Shown here: positions 10,710-21,185 of the stretch, piece after piece
How positions within the stretch are numbered: the first letter of the stretch is position 1
Layout: every line of letters begins with the position of its first letter
Assembly (NCBI RefSeq): GCF_023898315.1
Contig: NC_064616.1
Coordinates: forward strand, 710,673,389 to 710,737,388
Source of the DNA: Schistocerca nitens
Lineage: Eukaryota; Arthropoda; Insecta; Orthoptera; Acrididae
DNA length: 64,000 nucleotides
Reading direction: 5' to 3'
Made by a program: the position numbers and the translations under genes
The notes under the pieces: generated by a model
What the model was told of the DNA's origin: nothing
Databases searched by the model: none
The model's input: the letters and a program-made list of their open reading frames with translations, nothing else

Positions 10710-11229
10710 GCGAGGACGCACGTCCTCTGAGAATAATGTGGCTAGTCTGCCTTCATTTTCTTCTGGTAATTCGTCACTGATCGCAAGAAGGGGTCCCTCT
10801 AACCCACAAAATTCCCATGTGGACGCTACGTGTACTTCGCTAAGCAAACTGCTGCTTCCTGCGTGTAGTAAACGCCTGACCTGTTGAGGGGGGAGACCGT
10901 ACAATTCTCCACCTTATAGCGGAGGTCGATAAATCCACATCCGATATCGTTGTAGAAGCGTCTGAGTCTCTGGTTCAGACCTTTCACTCTGCTCCAAACC
11001 CGAGGATAACGATCGACCCAGGGTACGACGCTTAAAAATAGTGAGCTGAGCGTGCATTCCATGTGTCTTCACCAAGTTGCCCAACCGCCGATATGATCTG
11101 AGGATCGCCTCAGAATCCCAACGACAGCCGTCTTTCTTGCTGACATGAGCTGCTATCCACAGAGGGTTGCACACAATATGTTCAGTAGCCACCGCAGAGC
11201 TTCCTCCACATCTCACAAGGAACAACTAG
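10710..11229 (-). pseudogene. LINE ORF1 esterase-domain fragment (CR1-like)
   Basis: Reading minus from 11229, two overlapping frames combine into an SGNH/GDSL-type esterase segment: a HVSKKDGC block where family members carry a G-x-N-D motif (block III), then RSYRRLGNLVKTHG, then WSRVKGLNQRLRRFY, GFIDLRYKVE and NRSGVYYTQEAA, the last being the block V region that normally carries the catalytic His. Here Y stands where the plus-strand relative at 11617-11901 has H. Established knowledge: some CR1-group LINEs carry an esterase in ORF1. This copy is frameshifted and lacks ORF2. It lies opposite and 5' to the longer LINE. Confidence 0.65.
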
Positions 11230-11326
11230 AGTACGAGATCGCAAGAGGCCAATGATGTTTACGGCATTCGACAACCCACACATTGTCTACCACGAAACCA
11301 CAATATTTCCTGCAAATAGCAACCGC

Positions 11327-11351
11327 GGGGGGGGGGGGGGGGGGGGGGGGG
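11327..11351 (+). repeat. Poly(G) tract of 25
   Basis: An uninterrupted run of about 25 G between the two divergent LINE ORF1 fragments. Such a run can form quadruplex structure and is prone to length error in assembly, so the exact count is uncertain. Confidence 0.9.
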
Positions 11352-11616
11352 AGTACTGGATGTATCCAATCATGAGCACAGCATGAGGCTACGGAGCGTA
11401 GTTGAACTGTTTAGTCGGCGAGTAACTCACAACAGTGCTACAGAGCTAGTGACGTTGATTCAAAGTAGAGCAATGACAACAATAAACAAATCAAAAATTT
11501 TATTATATCTATAACGACAGTTGCCGATGTTAATACTTCGTCAGAAAAGAACCCAAGGAAATATAAGCGTTTCTGCAGGATGAGTCAGCGGCTCTGGATT
11601 CCAGTGGCTATCTGAT

Positions 11617-11901
11617 TTGATGAAGGCTGCCGGTCTTGCTTACGAGATGAAGGCAGAGCTCACCATCTGCAGCATCGTTGACAGAACCGACTGCGGACCT
11701 TTGGTGCAGAGCTGGGTGGAGGGTCTGAATCAGAGGCTCAGACGGTTTTGCGACCGTGTTGGCTGCATATTCCTTGACTTGCGCCATAGGGTGGTGGGGT
11801 TTCGGGTTCCGCTAAATAGGTCAGGAGTTCACTACACTCAGCTGGCGGCTACACGGGTAGCGGAGGCTGTGTGGCGTGGACTGGGCGGTTTTTTAGGTTA
11901 G
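11617..11901 (+). pseudogene. LINE ORF1 C-terminal esterase segment
   Basis: A 94-codon frame with WVEGLNQRLRRFCDRVGC, FLDLRHRV and LNRSGVHYTQLAATRVAE. The final block has the His of the SGNH hydrolase block V. Upstream blocks (the nucleophile Ser and the Asn block) are lost by truncation, so no enzyme is possible. The reading frame ends 21 bases before the ORF2 frame begins. In relatives the ORF1 product binds LINE RNA, and its esterase may act on lipids; the latter is not settled. Confidence 0.7.
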
Positions 11902-11922
11902 AAGGCCTCGGGAAAGTACGGG

Positions 11923-14616
11923 GTGGGCTGCAATCTCAAAGGGATCTTGATCTTGGATCAAGTAACAGTCGGAATTGTAGTTGTAAATTGTTGTAGTTGT
12001 GCTGGGAAAGTCCCTGAGCTTCAAGCGCTAATAGAAAGCACAGAAGCTGAAATCGTTATAGGTACAGAAAGCTGGCTAAAGCCTGAAATAAGTTCTGCAG
12101 AAATTTTTACGAAGTCTCAAACGGTGTTCAGGAAAGATAGATTAGGCAGAATTGGTGGTGGAGTGTTTGTGTCTGTCAGTAGTGGTTTATCTTGTAGTAA
12201 GTCGAAGTAGATACTCCGTGCGAATTGGTATGGGTGGAGGTTATACTTAACAGCCGAACTAAGTTAATAATTGGCTCCTTCTACCGACCCCCAGACTCCG
12301 ATGATATAGTTGCGGAACAGTTCAGAGAAAATTTGAGTCTCGTAACAAATAAATACCCCACTCATACGGTTATAGTTGGTGGGGACTTCAACCTTCCCTC
12401 GATATGTTGGCAAAAATACTTGTTCAAAACCGGTGGTAGGCAGAAAACATCTTCCGAGATGGTCCTAAATGCTTTCTCCGAAAATTATTTCGAGCAGTTA
12501 GTCCACGAACCCACGCGAATTGTAAATGGTTGCGAAAACACACTTGACCTCTTAGCCACAAACAATCCAGAGCTGATAGAGAGCATAATGACTGATACAG
12601 GGATTAGTGATCACAAGGTCGTTGTAGGTAGGCTCAATACCGTTTCTTCCAAATCCACCAGAAATAAACGCAAAATAATTTTATTTAAAAAAGCAGATAA
12701 AGTGTCACTAGAAGCCTTCCTAAGAGACAATCTCCATTCCTTCCGAACTGACTATGCAAATGTAGAAGAGATGTGGCTCAAATTCAAAGATATAGTAGCA
12801 ACAGCAATTGAGAGATTCATACCTCATAAATTGGTAAGAGATGGAACTGATCCCCCATGGTACACAAAACAGGTCCGAACTCTGTTGCAGAGGCAACGGA
12901 AAAAGCATGCGAAGTTCAGAAGAACGCGAAATCCCGAAGATTGGCTAAAATTTACAGACGCGCGAAATTTGGCACGGACTTCAATGCGAGATGCCTTTAA
13001 TAGGTTCCACAACGAAACATTGTCTCGAAATTTGGTAGAAAATCCGAAGAAATTCTGGTCGTATGTAAAGTACACAAGCGGCAAGACGCAGTCAATACCT
13101 TCGCTGCGCAGTGCCGATGGTACTGTTACCGACGACTGTGCCGCTAAAGCGGAGTTACTGAACGCAGTTTTCCGAAATTCCTTCACCAGGGAAGACGAAT
13201 GGAATATTCCAGAATTTGAAACACGAACATCCAGATTGTATACCGATTAGGTTCCATTCAGATTACGCTGATACAATAGCTCCCTACTTAGCACTCATAT
13301 ACAACCGCTCGCTCACCGATAGATCTGTACCTACAGATTGGAAAATTGCGCAGGTCGCACCAGTGTTTAAGAAGGGTAGTAGGATTAATCCATCTAACTA
13401 CAGACCTATATCATTGACGTCGGTTTGCAGTAGGGTTTTGGAGCATATACTGTATTCAAACATTATGAATCACCTCGAAGGGAACGATCTATTGATACGT
13501 AATCAGCATGGTTTCAGAAAACATCGTTCTTGTGCAACGCAGCTAGCTCTTTATTCGCACGAAGTAATGGCCGCTATCGACAGGGGATCTCAAGTTGATT
13601 CCGTATTTCTAGATATCCGGAAAGCATTTGACACCGTTCCTCACAAGCGACTTCTAATCAAGCTGCGGGCCTATGGGGTATCGTCTCAGTTCTGCGACTG
13701 GATTCGTGATTTCCTGTCAGGAAGGTCGCAGTTCGTAGTAATAGACGGCAAATCATCGAGTAAATCTGAAGTGATATCAGGTGTTCCCCAGGGAAGCGTC
13801 CTGGGACCTCTGCTGTTCCTGATCTATATAAATGACCTGGGTGACAATCTGAGCAGTTCTCTTAGGTTGTTCTCAGATGATGCTGTAATTTACCGTCTAG
13901 TAAGGTCATCCGAAGACCAGTATCAGTTGCAAAGCGACTTAGAAAAGATTTATGTATGGTGTGGCAGGTGGCAGTTGACGCTAAATAACGAAAAGTGTGA
14001 GGTGATCCACATGAGGTCCAAAAGAAATCCGTTGGAATTCGATTACTCGATAAATAGTACAATTCTCAAGGCTGTCAATTCAACTAAGTACCTGGGTGTT
14101 AAAATTACGAACAACTTCAGTTGGAAAGACCACATAGATAATATTGTGGGGAAGGCGAGCCAAAGGTTGCGGTTCATTGGCAGGGCACTTAGAAGATGCA
14201 ACGAGTCCACTAAAGAGACAGCTTACACTACACTCGTTCGTCCTCTGTTAGAATATTGCTGAGCGGTGTGGGATCCTTACCAGGTGGGATTGACGGAGGA
14301 CATCGAAAGGGTGCAAAAAAGGGCAGCTCGTTTCGTATTATCACGTAGTAGGGGAGAGAGGGTGGCAGATATGATACGCGAATTGGGATGGAAGTCATTA
14401 AAGCAAAGACGTTTTTCGTCGCGGCGAGATCTATTTACGAAATTTCAGTCACCAACTTTGTCTTCCGAATGCGAAAATATTTTGTTGAGCCCAACCTACA
14501 TAGGTAGGAATGATCATCAAAATAAAATAAGAGAAATTAGAGCTCGAACAGAAAGGTTTAGGTGTTCGTTTTTCCCGCGCGCTGTTCGGGAGTGGAATGG
14601 TAGAGGGATAGTATGA
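11923..14616 (+). pseudogene. LINE ORF2: endonuclease plus reverse transcriptase, disabled
   Basis: The endonuclease spans 11923-12660: IIGTESWL-type block (catalytic Glu, near 12060), IGGGVFVSV, IIGSFYRPPDS, VGGDFNLPSICW (near 12390), LDLLATN and SDH (near 12608). A linker follows, with KFWSYVKYTSGKTQSIPSLR. The reverse transcriptase has NYRPISLTSVCSRVLE, NQHGFRKHRSC, FLDIRKAFDTVPH, GVPQGSVLGPLLFLIYIND and FSDDAV (13870-13887), where most relatives read FADD. The thumb and C-terminus contain WQLTLNNEKCEV, KYLGVKI and RAARFVLS. Breaks: frameshift near 12200, frameshift near 13220, and TGA at 14260-14262 within the C-terminal domain. Reading resumes in the same frame and ends at 14616. Confidence 0.9.
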
Positions 14617-14689
14617 TTGTGGTTCGACGAACCCTCTGCCAAGCACTTAAATCTGAATTGCTGAGTAGTCATGTAGATGTAGATGTGGG

Positions 14690-15688
14690 GTCGTACACAC
14701 TCGCCAATGCGGACAATGAACATGAGGAGTACAATGATGACGATGCGTGCTTAACATGTGACAGTGATACTGAAACAGGTGTCGAGCCATGTAGCTCATC
14801 ATCCTTGTCGGACAGGGAGCCACAAATCGTGTCTGCGGTGAAACGTAATAAATGACAATCGTGGTCCAAGGAGCGTGTACTGAACAGAATTGTAAAGAAA
14901 CAATTATGAACAGATTTCCAAGCAGCAATATGACAGTGTAGTGCATAAGAATAACTACGGATATTCAAAGGAGGACAAGGCACACTTCTTATAAAACCTG
15001 GTGTCTGCGCGTTTCAATAATGCTCGATACAATTTACACACTGTACATTATAGTGACCTACTACATAATGCACATCAAATTGCACGTGACATAAATTACA
15101 GTGATTTCAAGGGAAGCAGTGGATGGTTGCATAACTTCAAACAGTGCTACAGAACTGGAGAACGTAAGATAATGACATTTCAAACAAAGCGCCAATTTGA
15201 GGATGCACAGCAAACCGAGGAATCGGCCCGAAAATTTGTAGATGAGATAAACAAACTTATAGTATTGTTCAGTAAGGAATTTGTTTTCAACTCCAACCAA
15301 TCGGGATTTGAAGAGAAAATACAGACGACAGGAACCCTGGAAATTAGAGGTACCACGAGAATTGTAACAAGATCTACTAACATCAATGCCTTAACGCCTT
15401 TGTGAACAATTATGCCGACTGCTAATCTGGATGGTAAATTGGCTGCAAAGTTATTTATTGTGCTGCGAAACCTTCGAGGTGCCTGGCCCCGACGATCCTT
15501 GTTTGTGTGTGTGATCTTGTAAGAGCAGTAGGGAATATTTACGTCATAGAAAGCAAGAGTGTGAAAATGGGCGTAAGGCACTTACAACTATGGTACGAGC
15601 ATTGCTTTTGGCCAATAGCTGGTCAAAATAATTTGCTTTTACTGGATTCCTAGGCTGCGTATAAAAATCGTTCTCCTTTAGAGCAAAC
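14690..15688 (+). pseudogene. pogo/Tigger-like DDE transposase, broken and interrupted by an LTR element
   Basis: A 134-codon frame (15001-15405) reads KGSSGWLHNFKQCYR, the CENP-B/pogo-type second helix-turn-helix, then a spacer, then FVFNSNQSGFEEKI at the first catalytic block, where the family has Asp and this copy has Asn. After a frameshift near 15405 the other frames give IMPTANLDGKLAAKLF and NNLLLLDSW, which includes the second catalytic Asp near 15645. The acidic region at 14690-14850 could be N-terminal sequence. The Ty3 element at 15689 inserted just after the second block. The third acidic residue is not recognisable beyond 19520. The LINE on its left may also have inserted into it. 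It is not a host gene. Confidence 0.7.
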
Positions 15689-16179
15689 TGTGGTGTCACC
15701 GCCAGACACCACACTTGCTAGGTGGTAGCTTTAAATCGGCCGCGGTCCATTAGTACATGTCGGACCCGCGTGTCGCCACTGTGTGATCGTAGACCGAGCG
15801 CCACCACAAGGCAGGTCTCGAGAGACGTACTAGCACTCGCCCCAGTTGTACGGACGACATAGCTAGCGACTACACTGACGAAGCCTTTCTCTCATTTGCC
15901 GAGAGACAGTTAGAATAGCCTTCAGCTAAGTTAATGTCTACGACCTAGCAAGGCGCCATTTGTACCATTGCATGTATCTCCAGAGAGTCTCACTTGTATC
16001 ATCCAGAATGCTGTATACCAAAGGACAATATAAAAGTTAAGTGTTCTAGTAGCTACGTTCTTTTCTTTATCACATTCATTACGAATCCTGTTCCAGACTT
16101 AACGCCAGACGGCGTGAGTTGACGCGTGCCCTTTCGGCTACCCGTCACTGTGGACTGGCTGCCCTGTCAGTCCACTACA
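15689..16179 (+). repeat. 5' LTR of Ty3 element 1
   Basis: It begins TG and ends CA (tgtggtgtc...ccactaca). The first 25 bases form a hairpin: TGTGGTGTC pairs perfectly with GACACCACA. A TATA-type promoter tataaaa is at 16029-16035, about 150 bp before the LTR end. Confidence 0.96.
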
Positions 16180-16180
16180 T

Positions 16181-16190
16181 TGGCGACGAG
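16181..16190 (+). other. Candidate primer-binding site
   Basis: tggcgacgag follows the 5' LTR after one base and starts with TGG, the complement of the universal tRNA CCA end. Ty3 element 2 has the same ten bases after its LTR (34776-34785 region). I do not assign the tRNA. Confidence 0.6.
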
Positions 16191-16237
16191 TCTCAAAAGG
16201 GACTTTAGCGTTCGCATTGCACTAATTTGCTTGTGTC

Positions 16238-19057
16238 ATGGCTTCGCCACATTCTCCAGATGTACTGTCCGAATTTTATCGCTTGCAGAATCAGCAGACG
16301 CAGGCGTTATTGGATGCCCTTGGACAGCTCGTCCAGGGTCAACGTGCGCTGCACAACGATGCGGCCGCCGCCGCTTCATCGCTACCGCAGCCACAACCCG
16401 CCGTTGCACCGCCGTTCCGTGCTTTTCGTCCCGACGACGAAAGCTGGACGGAATGGTCCCGACAATTTTGATTTCATCTCGCCGCCTACAGAATTCAAGG
16501 TAATGAGCGGCAGCCATTTTTGCTTTCGTGTGTAGGTGTGTCCACCTACCGTCTGATAGTGAAATTGTTTCCCTGGCGCGACGTAGCAACTCTGTCATAC
16601 GAAGAAATTTTGTCTGCTTTAGATGCCTATTTCAAAGAAACAGTAAATGTCGTTGCCAAAAGGTATACGTTCTTTCGTACAAAACGTACGGCCGGTCAGA
16701 CTAATAGGGAGTGGGTTGCAACTTTGCAAGGACTTACTAGGGATTGTGCATTTGAATGTGACTGTGGACTCCCTTATTCAGATACTATGGTGCGTGATGC
16801 AATAGCACAGAACGTTTCTGATGTTCGCATACAGGAACAGATTTTGAAACTAGTTAATCCCTCCCTTCAACAAGTGATAGACATATTGGATAGGCAAGAC
16901 ACACTTGACTTTGCACAAGAATCATTTGCAACTTCGCCAGCCGTGTGTCACATTACCCAGCCCGCCGGGCCCGCTGCACGGAACGCTAACCTGCCCTCGC
17001 GCACGTCCGCACAGCTGCGGCCTAGCTCTCAAACTCGTGTGCCACGTAGGCAAGCAAATGCAGTGAAATCATGCCCGCGGTGTGTAACTCGACATTCGCA
17101 TGACAATTGCCCGTCACGCCAAGCTATTTGCTTTTACTGTCATACGAAAGGACATGTTCAAAGTGTTTGCCAGAAAAAGCTCAGATCAGACTATCACAAC
17201 CATTCCAGGCCATTTGCTTCGCGCCGGAATCGAACCAAGGACAATCAGGCTCGTGGACCTTCGCCCATGGACATTCATGTAGTTAGTGCCACTCCGCCCA
17301 GTGTTCCTCTCGCTAACACTGACTGTGTTCGTCCCACAAAAAGTGTGCGTCGACGTCGCCGGAAATCCCGTAAAGTCGCCAGTGCTTCTGTACCTGTATC
17401 AGTTCAAATTGCACGTGAAAGTCGCTCTTGTCGTCAGCAGGACAATAAACTTTTTGTAGACTTGGACTTTGAAGGCAAAGTGATACCATTCCAGCTCGAT
17501 ACCGGAGCTGCAGTTTCACTACTCAATCACGACACGTCCAAACAACTGGGCAAACCTCTGTTGCGTGCCGCAAATGTTCAGCTCACGAGTTATTCCGGAC
17601 AAGCTATCCCTGTATTAGGACAGTGCACTCTTCTTGCAACATACAAGGGACAAACAAAACTTGTGTCATTTTACGTTCTTCGTTCTTCTACTGCTGTGAA
17701 CTTGTTTGGTTTAGATTTATTTCAGTTGTTTAACTTGTCTATCGTCAATCAGGTCCTATCAGTGAATCCGCGGAAATTCTTCGCATGGCCGAAAGCCACT
17801 TCCCCTTGGCAACGCTTGCACATAGATTTTGCCGGTCCATTCTGGAATGCTCGGTGGTTGGTTGTTGTCGATTCGTTCAGTACTTTTCCATTTGTTGTCC
17901 GGATGTCTTCCACGACGTCTGCTGCCACCATCCAAGCGTTGTCTGCTATTTTTTGCGTTGAAGGACTTCCGCAGACTATTGTTTCCGACAATGGCCCACA
18001 ATTCATGTCCGCGGAATTTCAGTCATTCTGCAAGGCCAATGGTATTCAACATCTGACATCCGCGCCGTTTTCGCCACAGTCAAACGGTGCCGCTGAAAGA
18101 TTGGTCCGGACTTCCAAGTCACAGATGTTGAAGTTGAAAGAGTCGCATTCTCGGGAGGACGCGTTATTGCTCTTTTTGTCCTCGTATCGCTCTCAGCCCT
18201 GCGATGGTCGCTCGCCGGCTGAGTTGCTCCACGGTCGTCCTCATCGAACCTTGATGTCTTTGCTGCATCCGCCGCATCAGGTTCCTGTGCAGCGGCAGAC
18301 TCCTGCTTTTGCTCCTGGCGACGTTGTCTTCTATCGCAACTATCGAGGTTCACGGCGTTGGCTCGCATGGCGCATTCTTCGCTGCCTCGGCCGCGCGATG
18401 TATTTGGTTTTGGGGGCCTCTGGTGAGGTGCGTCGGCATCTCAATCAGCTGAGCCTCTGTCGTCGCCTGGGTTCTGCCGCTCCCCGTCTGCTTTCAGCGA
18501 CGGTGCCGTCCGGTCAGCGCCCTGGGGACCCATCTACTGGCTCGCCTCATCCCCAGGTGTTACCGACGCTGCCTTCCCTATTGCCACATGGCGACATGCC
18601 GCCGCCGCCGCCGCCTGTTCTCCCGCCGGCGCCACCCGCAGTGGACGTTTCGCTGCAGCCGCCCAGCGCCTCCCTGGGTCACGCGCCGCCGATCGCTCCC
18701 CGTGACCAGCCGTCATCCGCCATGAACCTATTGCCCGCTCCGGACCAGATGTCGTCTTCGCCCGTTGGGTGCCCCGACCGCATGAAGGTCGACCCTTCGG
18801 CCCCTCCTGTCTCTCTACGGGCGCATACACCGCATGTTGATGTGCACCCTGGACTAGGTTTCCAGGCGTTTCCTAGCTCCCCTCGGACCGAATGGCAGGG
18901 TGCGGGTGGCACAGCCTCGCCTGTTGTTAGGCTCCCCACCTCATCGCATACGTCAACATGGGGTCCTCCCCACGGCGGGCGGAAGCCTTATCACACGACT
19001 GTTCACCGATTTGCGGGGGAGGAATGTGGTGTCACCGCCAGACACCACACTTGCTAG
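16238..19057 (+). pseudogene. Gag-Pol of Ty3 element 1, single frame, RT region missing
   Basis: The start is the ATG at 16238 (MASPHSPDVLSEFYRLQNQ), shared with element 2. An in-frame TGA at 16469-16471 interrupts gag near codon 78; the frame then stays open to 19057. Order: capsid-like region, a Cys/His pair region ending in the zinc knuckle CFYCHTKGHVQSVC (from 17129, C-X2-C-X4-H-X4-C), protease with FQLDTGAAVSLL (DTG at 17498-17506), then an abrupt junction near 17768 to the integrase core. Integrase has Asp at 17825, Asp at 17987 and Glu at 18095, with 35 residues between the last two. Then come APGDVVFYRNYRG, a proline-rich tail and an end 33 bp inside the 3' LTR. No envelope frame is present. 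Confidence 0.93.
19015..19024 (+). other. Polypurine tract of Ty3 element 1
   Basis: gggggaggaa lies immediately before the 3' LTR. It is the expected primer for plus-strand synthesis. The same sequence precedes the 3' LTR of element 2 (37353-37362). Confidence 0.85.
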
Positions 19058-19515
19058 GTGGTAGCTTTAAATCGGCCGCGGTCCATTAGTACATGTCGGA
19101 CCCGCGTGTCGCCACTGTGTGATCGTAGACCGAGCGCCACCACAAGGCAGGTCTCGAGAGACGTACTAGCACTCGCCCCAGTTGTACGGACGACATAGCT
19201 AGCGACTACACTGACGAAGCCTTTCTCTCATTTGCCGAGAGACAGTTAGAATAGCCTTCAGCTAAGTTAATGTCTACGACCTAGCAAGGCGCCATTTGTA
19301 CCATTGCATGTATCTCCAGAGAGTCTCACTTGTATCATCCAGAATGCTGTATACCAAAGGACAATATAAAAGTTAAGTGTTCTAGTAGCTACGTTCTTTT
19401 CTTTATCACATTCATTACGAATCCTGTTCCAGACTTAACGCCAGACGGCGTGAGTTGACGCGTGCCCTTTCGGCTACCCGTCACTGTGGACTGGCTGCCC
19501 TGTCAGTCCACTACA
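19025..19515 (+). repeat. 3' LTR of Ty3 element 1
   Basis: 491 bp, identical by eye to the 5' LTR. It is followed by the target duplication caaac. Confidence 0.96.
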
Positions 19516-19520
19516 CAAAC

Positions 19521-19997
19521 TACCTCTCCTGAAAACTGTATGACATTGCAATTTAAACTACATTTGTAAAACTCTAATTGCTCTCTCTCTCAAGCCCGAC
19601 TCTATGAGGAGAGAAAGAGAGTTTCAGTTTTAGCGCATCAACATTTACGAAGTAAATAAGTATTTTTTATTTATCTGTAACCATTCTCCATGCAAAAATG
19701 AGAATATTGATTTTCTTGAATTGCAGCACCAACTACCAGGAATCAAAACAAATGTTTAAGACAAAACGTACGTAGCTTTTTATGTAGAATCTGATTCTGC
19801 AATAAAAAATGGGTGTTCACATTTGAAAATTTAAAGTTGCCTCCCGCTCCACCCACAGGGGCTGGGGTGGCGGGTTCATTTTAGCACCAGCAGATGTCCC
19901 CCTCGATTCTACACATTTTTTAGTGTGAAGCTTATTTTTCGGGTTATTCTGCTTTGTCAGCTTAAAATTTACACCCTGTATATCATAACACAACCGA
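19521..19997. other. Unannotated flank right of Ty3 element 1
   Basis: Presumably this continues the DNA that flanked the pogo-like pseudogene, but I find no third catalytic block or terminal inverted repeat. It contains a short ctctctct run near 19583 and a G/C-rich patch near 19845-19880. Confidence 0.4.
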
Positions 19998-20504
19998 AAT
20001 AAGAATAATAAGAGACGTTTTAGACAGGTATACAGAATGAATTACTATTGGCTAAGGGCGGTCAATAAGGCTTGGTGAGGGCGTGGTCTGGGCGGCGCCT
20101 CGGTTCGCTCTCTCCTTCGGCTTTCTTTTCTCCTAACACCGGCCGGGCAAAATCGATCGGGAACACCTATCAGCCAGTAAAAACTTTTAATTATCATGTC
20201 GAAATAATAAAGTTGCGTGGTTAATTTTTTGTTTGTGTACCTGCAGTCCCCGTAAATGAGGCAAATGAACAAATTGTTACTACTTTTTCGACATGATAAT
20301 TAAAATTTTATCACTGCCGTGGAGGTGTCCCCCAGGCGATTTCACCCGGCGGTGTTAGGAGAGCAGAACGCAGAAGGAGAGAGTAAACCGAGGCGACGCC
20401 CAGACCACGCCCTCGCCACGCCTTATCGATCAGCTCTCGTGTTTTCTTAGCCAATAGTCATTCAGGCTATATACCTGCCAAAAAGCCCTCTTCTCGTCCT
20501 TATT
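19998..20504. mobile_element. Long-inverted-repeat MITE, copy 1
   Basis: About 507 bp whose two halves are reverse complements over roughly 200 bp each. The left arm has aggtatacagaatgaatta, attggctaa, gggcgtggtctgggcg and cctaacaccggccggg. The right arm has the complements ccggcggtgttagg, cccagaccacgccctcg, ttagccaatagtcattc and tatacctgcc. The centre is AT-rich. No coding frame longer than 75 codons is present. A second full copy is at 41398-41883 and a half copy at 24860-25020. Superfamily is undetermined. Confidence 0.8.
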
Positions 20505-20529
20505 GCGTTTGATCAGCCGAAGAAAATCA

Positions 20530-21185
20530 ACCCCCAGTAGCGCGCAAATACCTAGAGTATGGAACAAATTTGTTGGAGGCAACTTTAACCGACCGAGTAT
20601 AAGCTGCGACGACTATGGATTCACTGCACATGATACGGTCTGATATTCTTGCAAAGTTCGTTTGAACACGCTTTCCGAAAACTGTGTAGCGCAGTGAAAA
20701 TATTTTAGACCTTGTAGCTAGGAACAGGCCTGAACTTGCTGACAATGCCAGTAAAGTGATTACGATGTCATCATAGCGATGATTGTTACTGAATTTAATA
20801 AATCCATTAAGATGGCTAGGAGAGTATTTTTTGCTAGGAAGAGTAGATAAGCAGTTGCTAGAATCCCACTTAGACACTGAATGGGCATCATATACTTCCA
20901 ATATGAAGGACGTAGAGGAATTATGGGCGAGGTTTAATCGGATTGCAAATCGCGTTCTGAAGAACAATATGTCGAGTAAGTGGGTAAAGGATGCGTATGA
21001 CCCGTCGTGGATTGGTAACAAAATTCGGAAAATACTGAGGAAAAAGAGACTATTGCAGTCCTGGTTCAAAGAAAAACAAGCAAATTATGGCAGGTAAAAC
21101 GTAGATGAAATTCGTGAGCCTGTAAATAGATCAAAGCGCGAAGTATACATCAACTTGCACCGTCATACCATAGCAAAAGACATAC
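20530..21185 (+). pseudogene. Jockey-like LINE fragment (endonuclease end and linker)
   Basis: The plus strand reads FVGGNFNRPSISC near 20560, YDVIIAMIVTEFNKSIKMAR, then the open piece 20783-21097 with LLESHLDTEWASYTSNMKDVEELW and SWIGNKIRKILRKKRLLQSW. Order and content match the fragments at 8815-9660 and 40383-41345. Several stops interrupt it. The MITE at 19998-20504 lies directly upstream, as it does in mirror image at 41398. Confidence 0.72.

Larger units (their letters stand above)
11590..14690 (+). mobile_element. CR1-like LINE, about 3.1 kb, ORF1 end plus near-complete ORF2
   Basis: The most complete LINE in the window. In order: the C-terminal part of ORF1 with an esterase-like domain, an APE-type endonuclease, a reverse transcriptase, a C-terminal domain, then a short 3' UTR ending in gtagatgtagatgt. 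The same 3' UTR and tail occur at 39005-39090 (plus) and, in reverse, at 21186, 54912 and 58605, defining one family. The 5' end is truncated inside ORF1 and I could not define a target-site duplication. ORF2 has at least two frameshifts and one nonsense codon, so this copy is inactive but not old. It lies just upstream of the pogo-like pseudogene. Confidence 0.85.
15689..19515 (+). mobile_element. Ty3/Gypsy LTR retrotransposon 1, recent and internally deleted
   Basis: It has two 491-bp LTRs (15689-16179 and 19025-19515) that I compared base by base without finding a difference, 5-bp target duplications caaac (15684-15688 and 19516-19520), a candidate primer-binding site at 16181-16190, a purine tract at 19015-19024 and one long frame. 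Total length is 3,827 bp, about half of what a full element would need. Protease is followed directly by the integrase core, so reverse transcriptase, RNase H and the integrase zinc domain are deleted. Identical LTRs mean that insertion was very recent. Movement must have used enzymes from an intact relative. Confidence 0.96.

Noticed and set aside
15001..15405. A 134-codon frame as a host gene
   Set aside because: The helix-turn-helix and QSGF block identify a pogo/Tigger-like transposase. The frame is truncated and its first catalytic residue altered.
16520..16522. ATG at 16520 as the start of the Ty3 polyprotein
   Set aside because: It is only the first Met after an in-frame stop. The family start is at 16238, as in element 2 at 34832.
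18534..18939. Minus-strand frames opposite the Ty3 element 1 tail
   Set aside because: They are antisense shadows of the proline-rich coding sequence.
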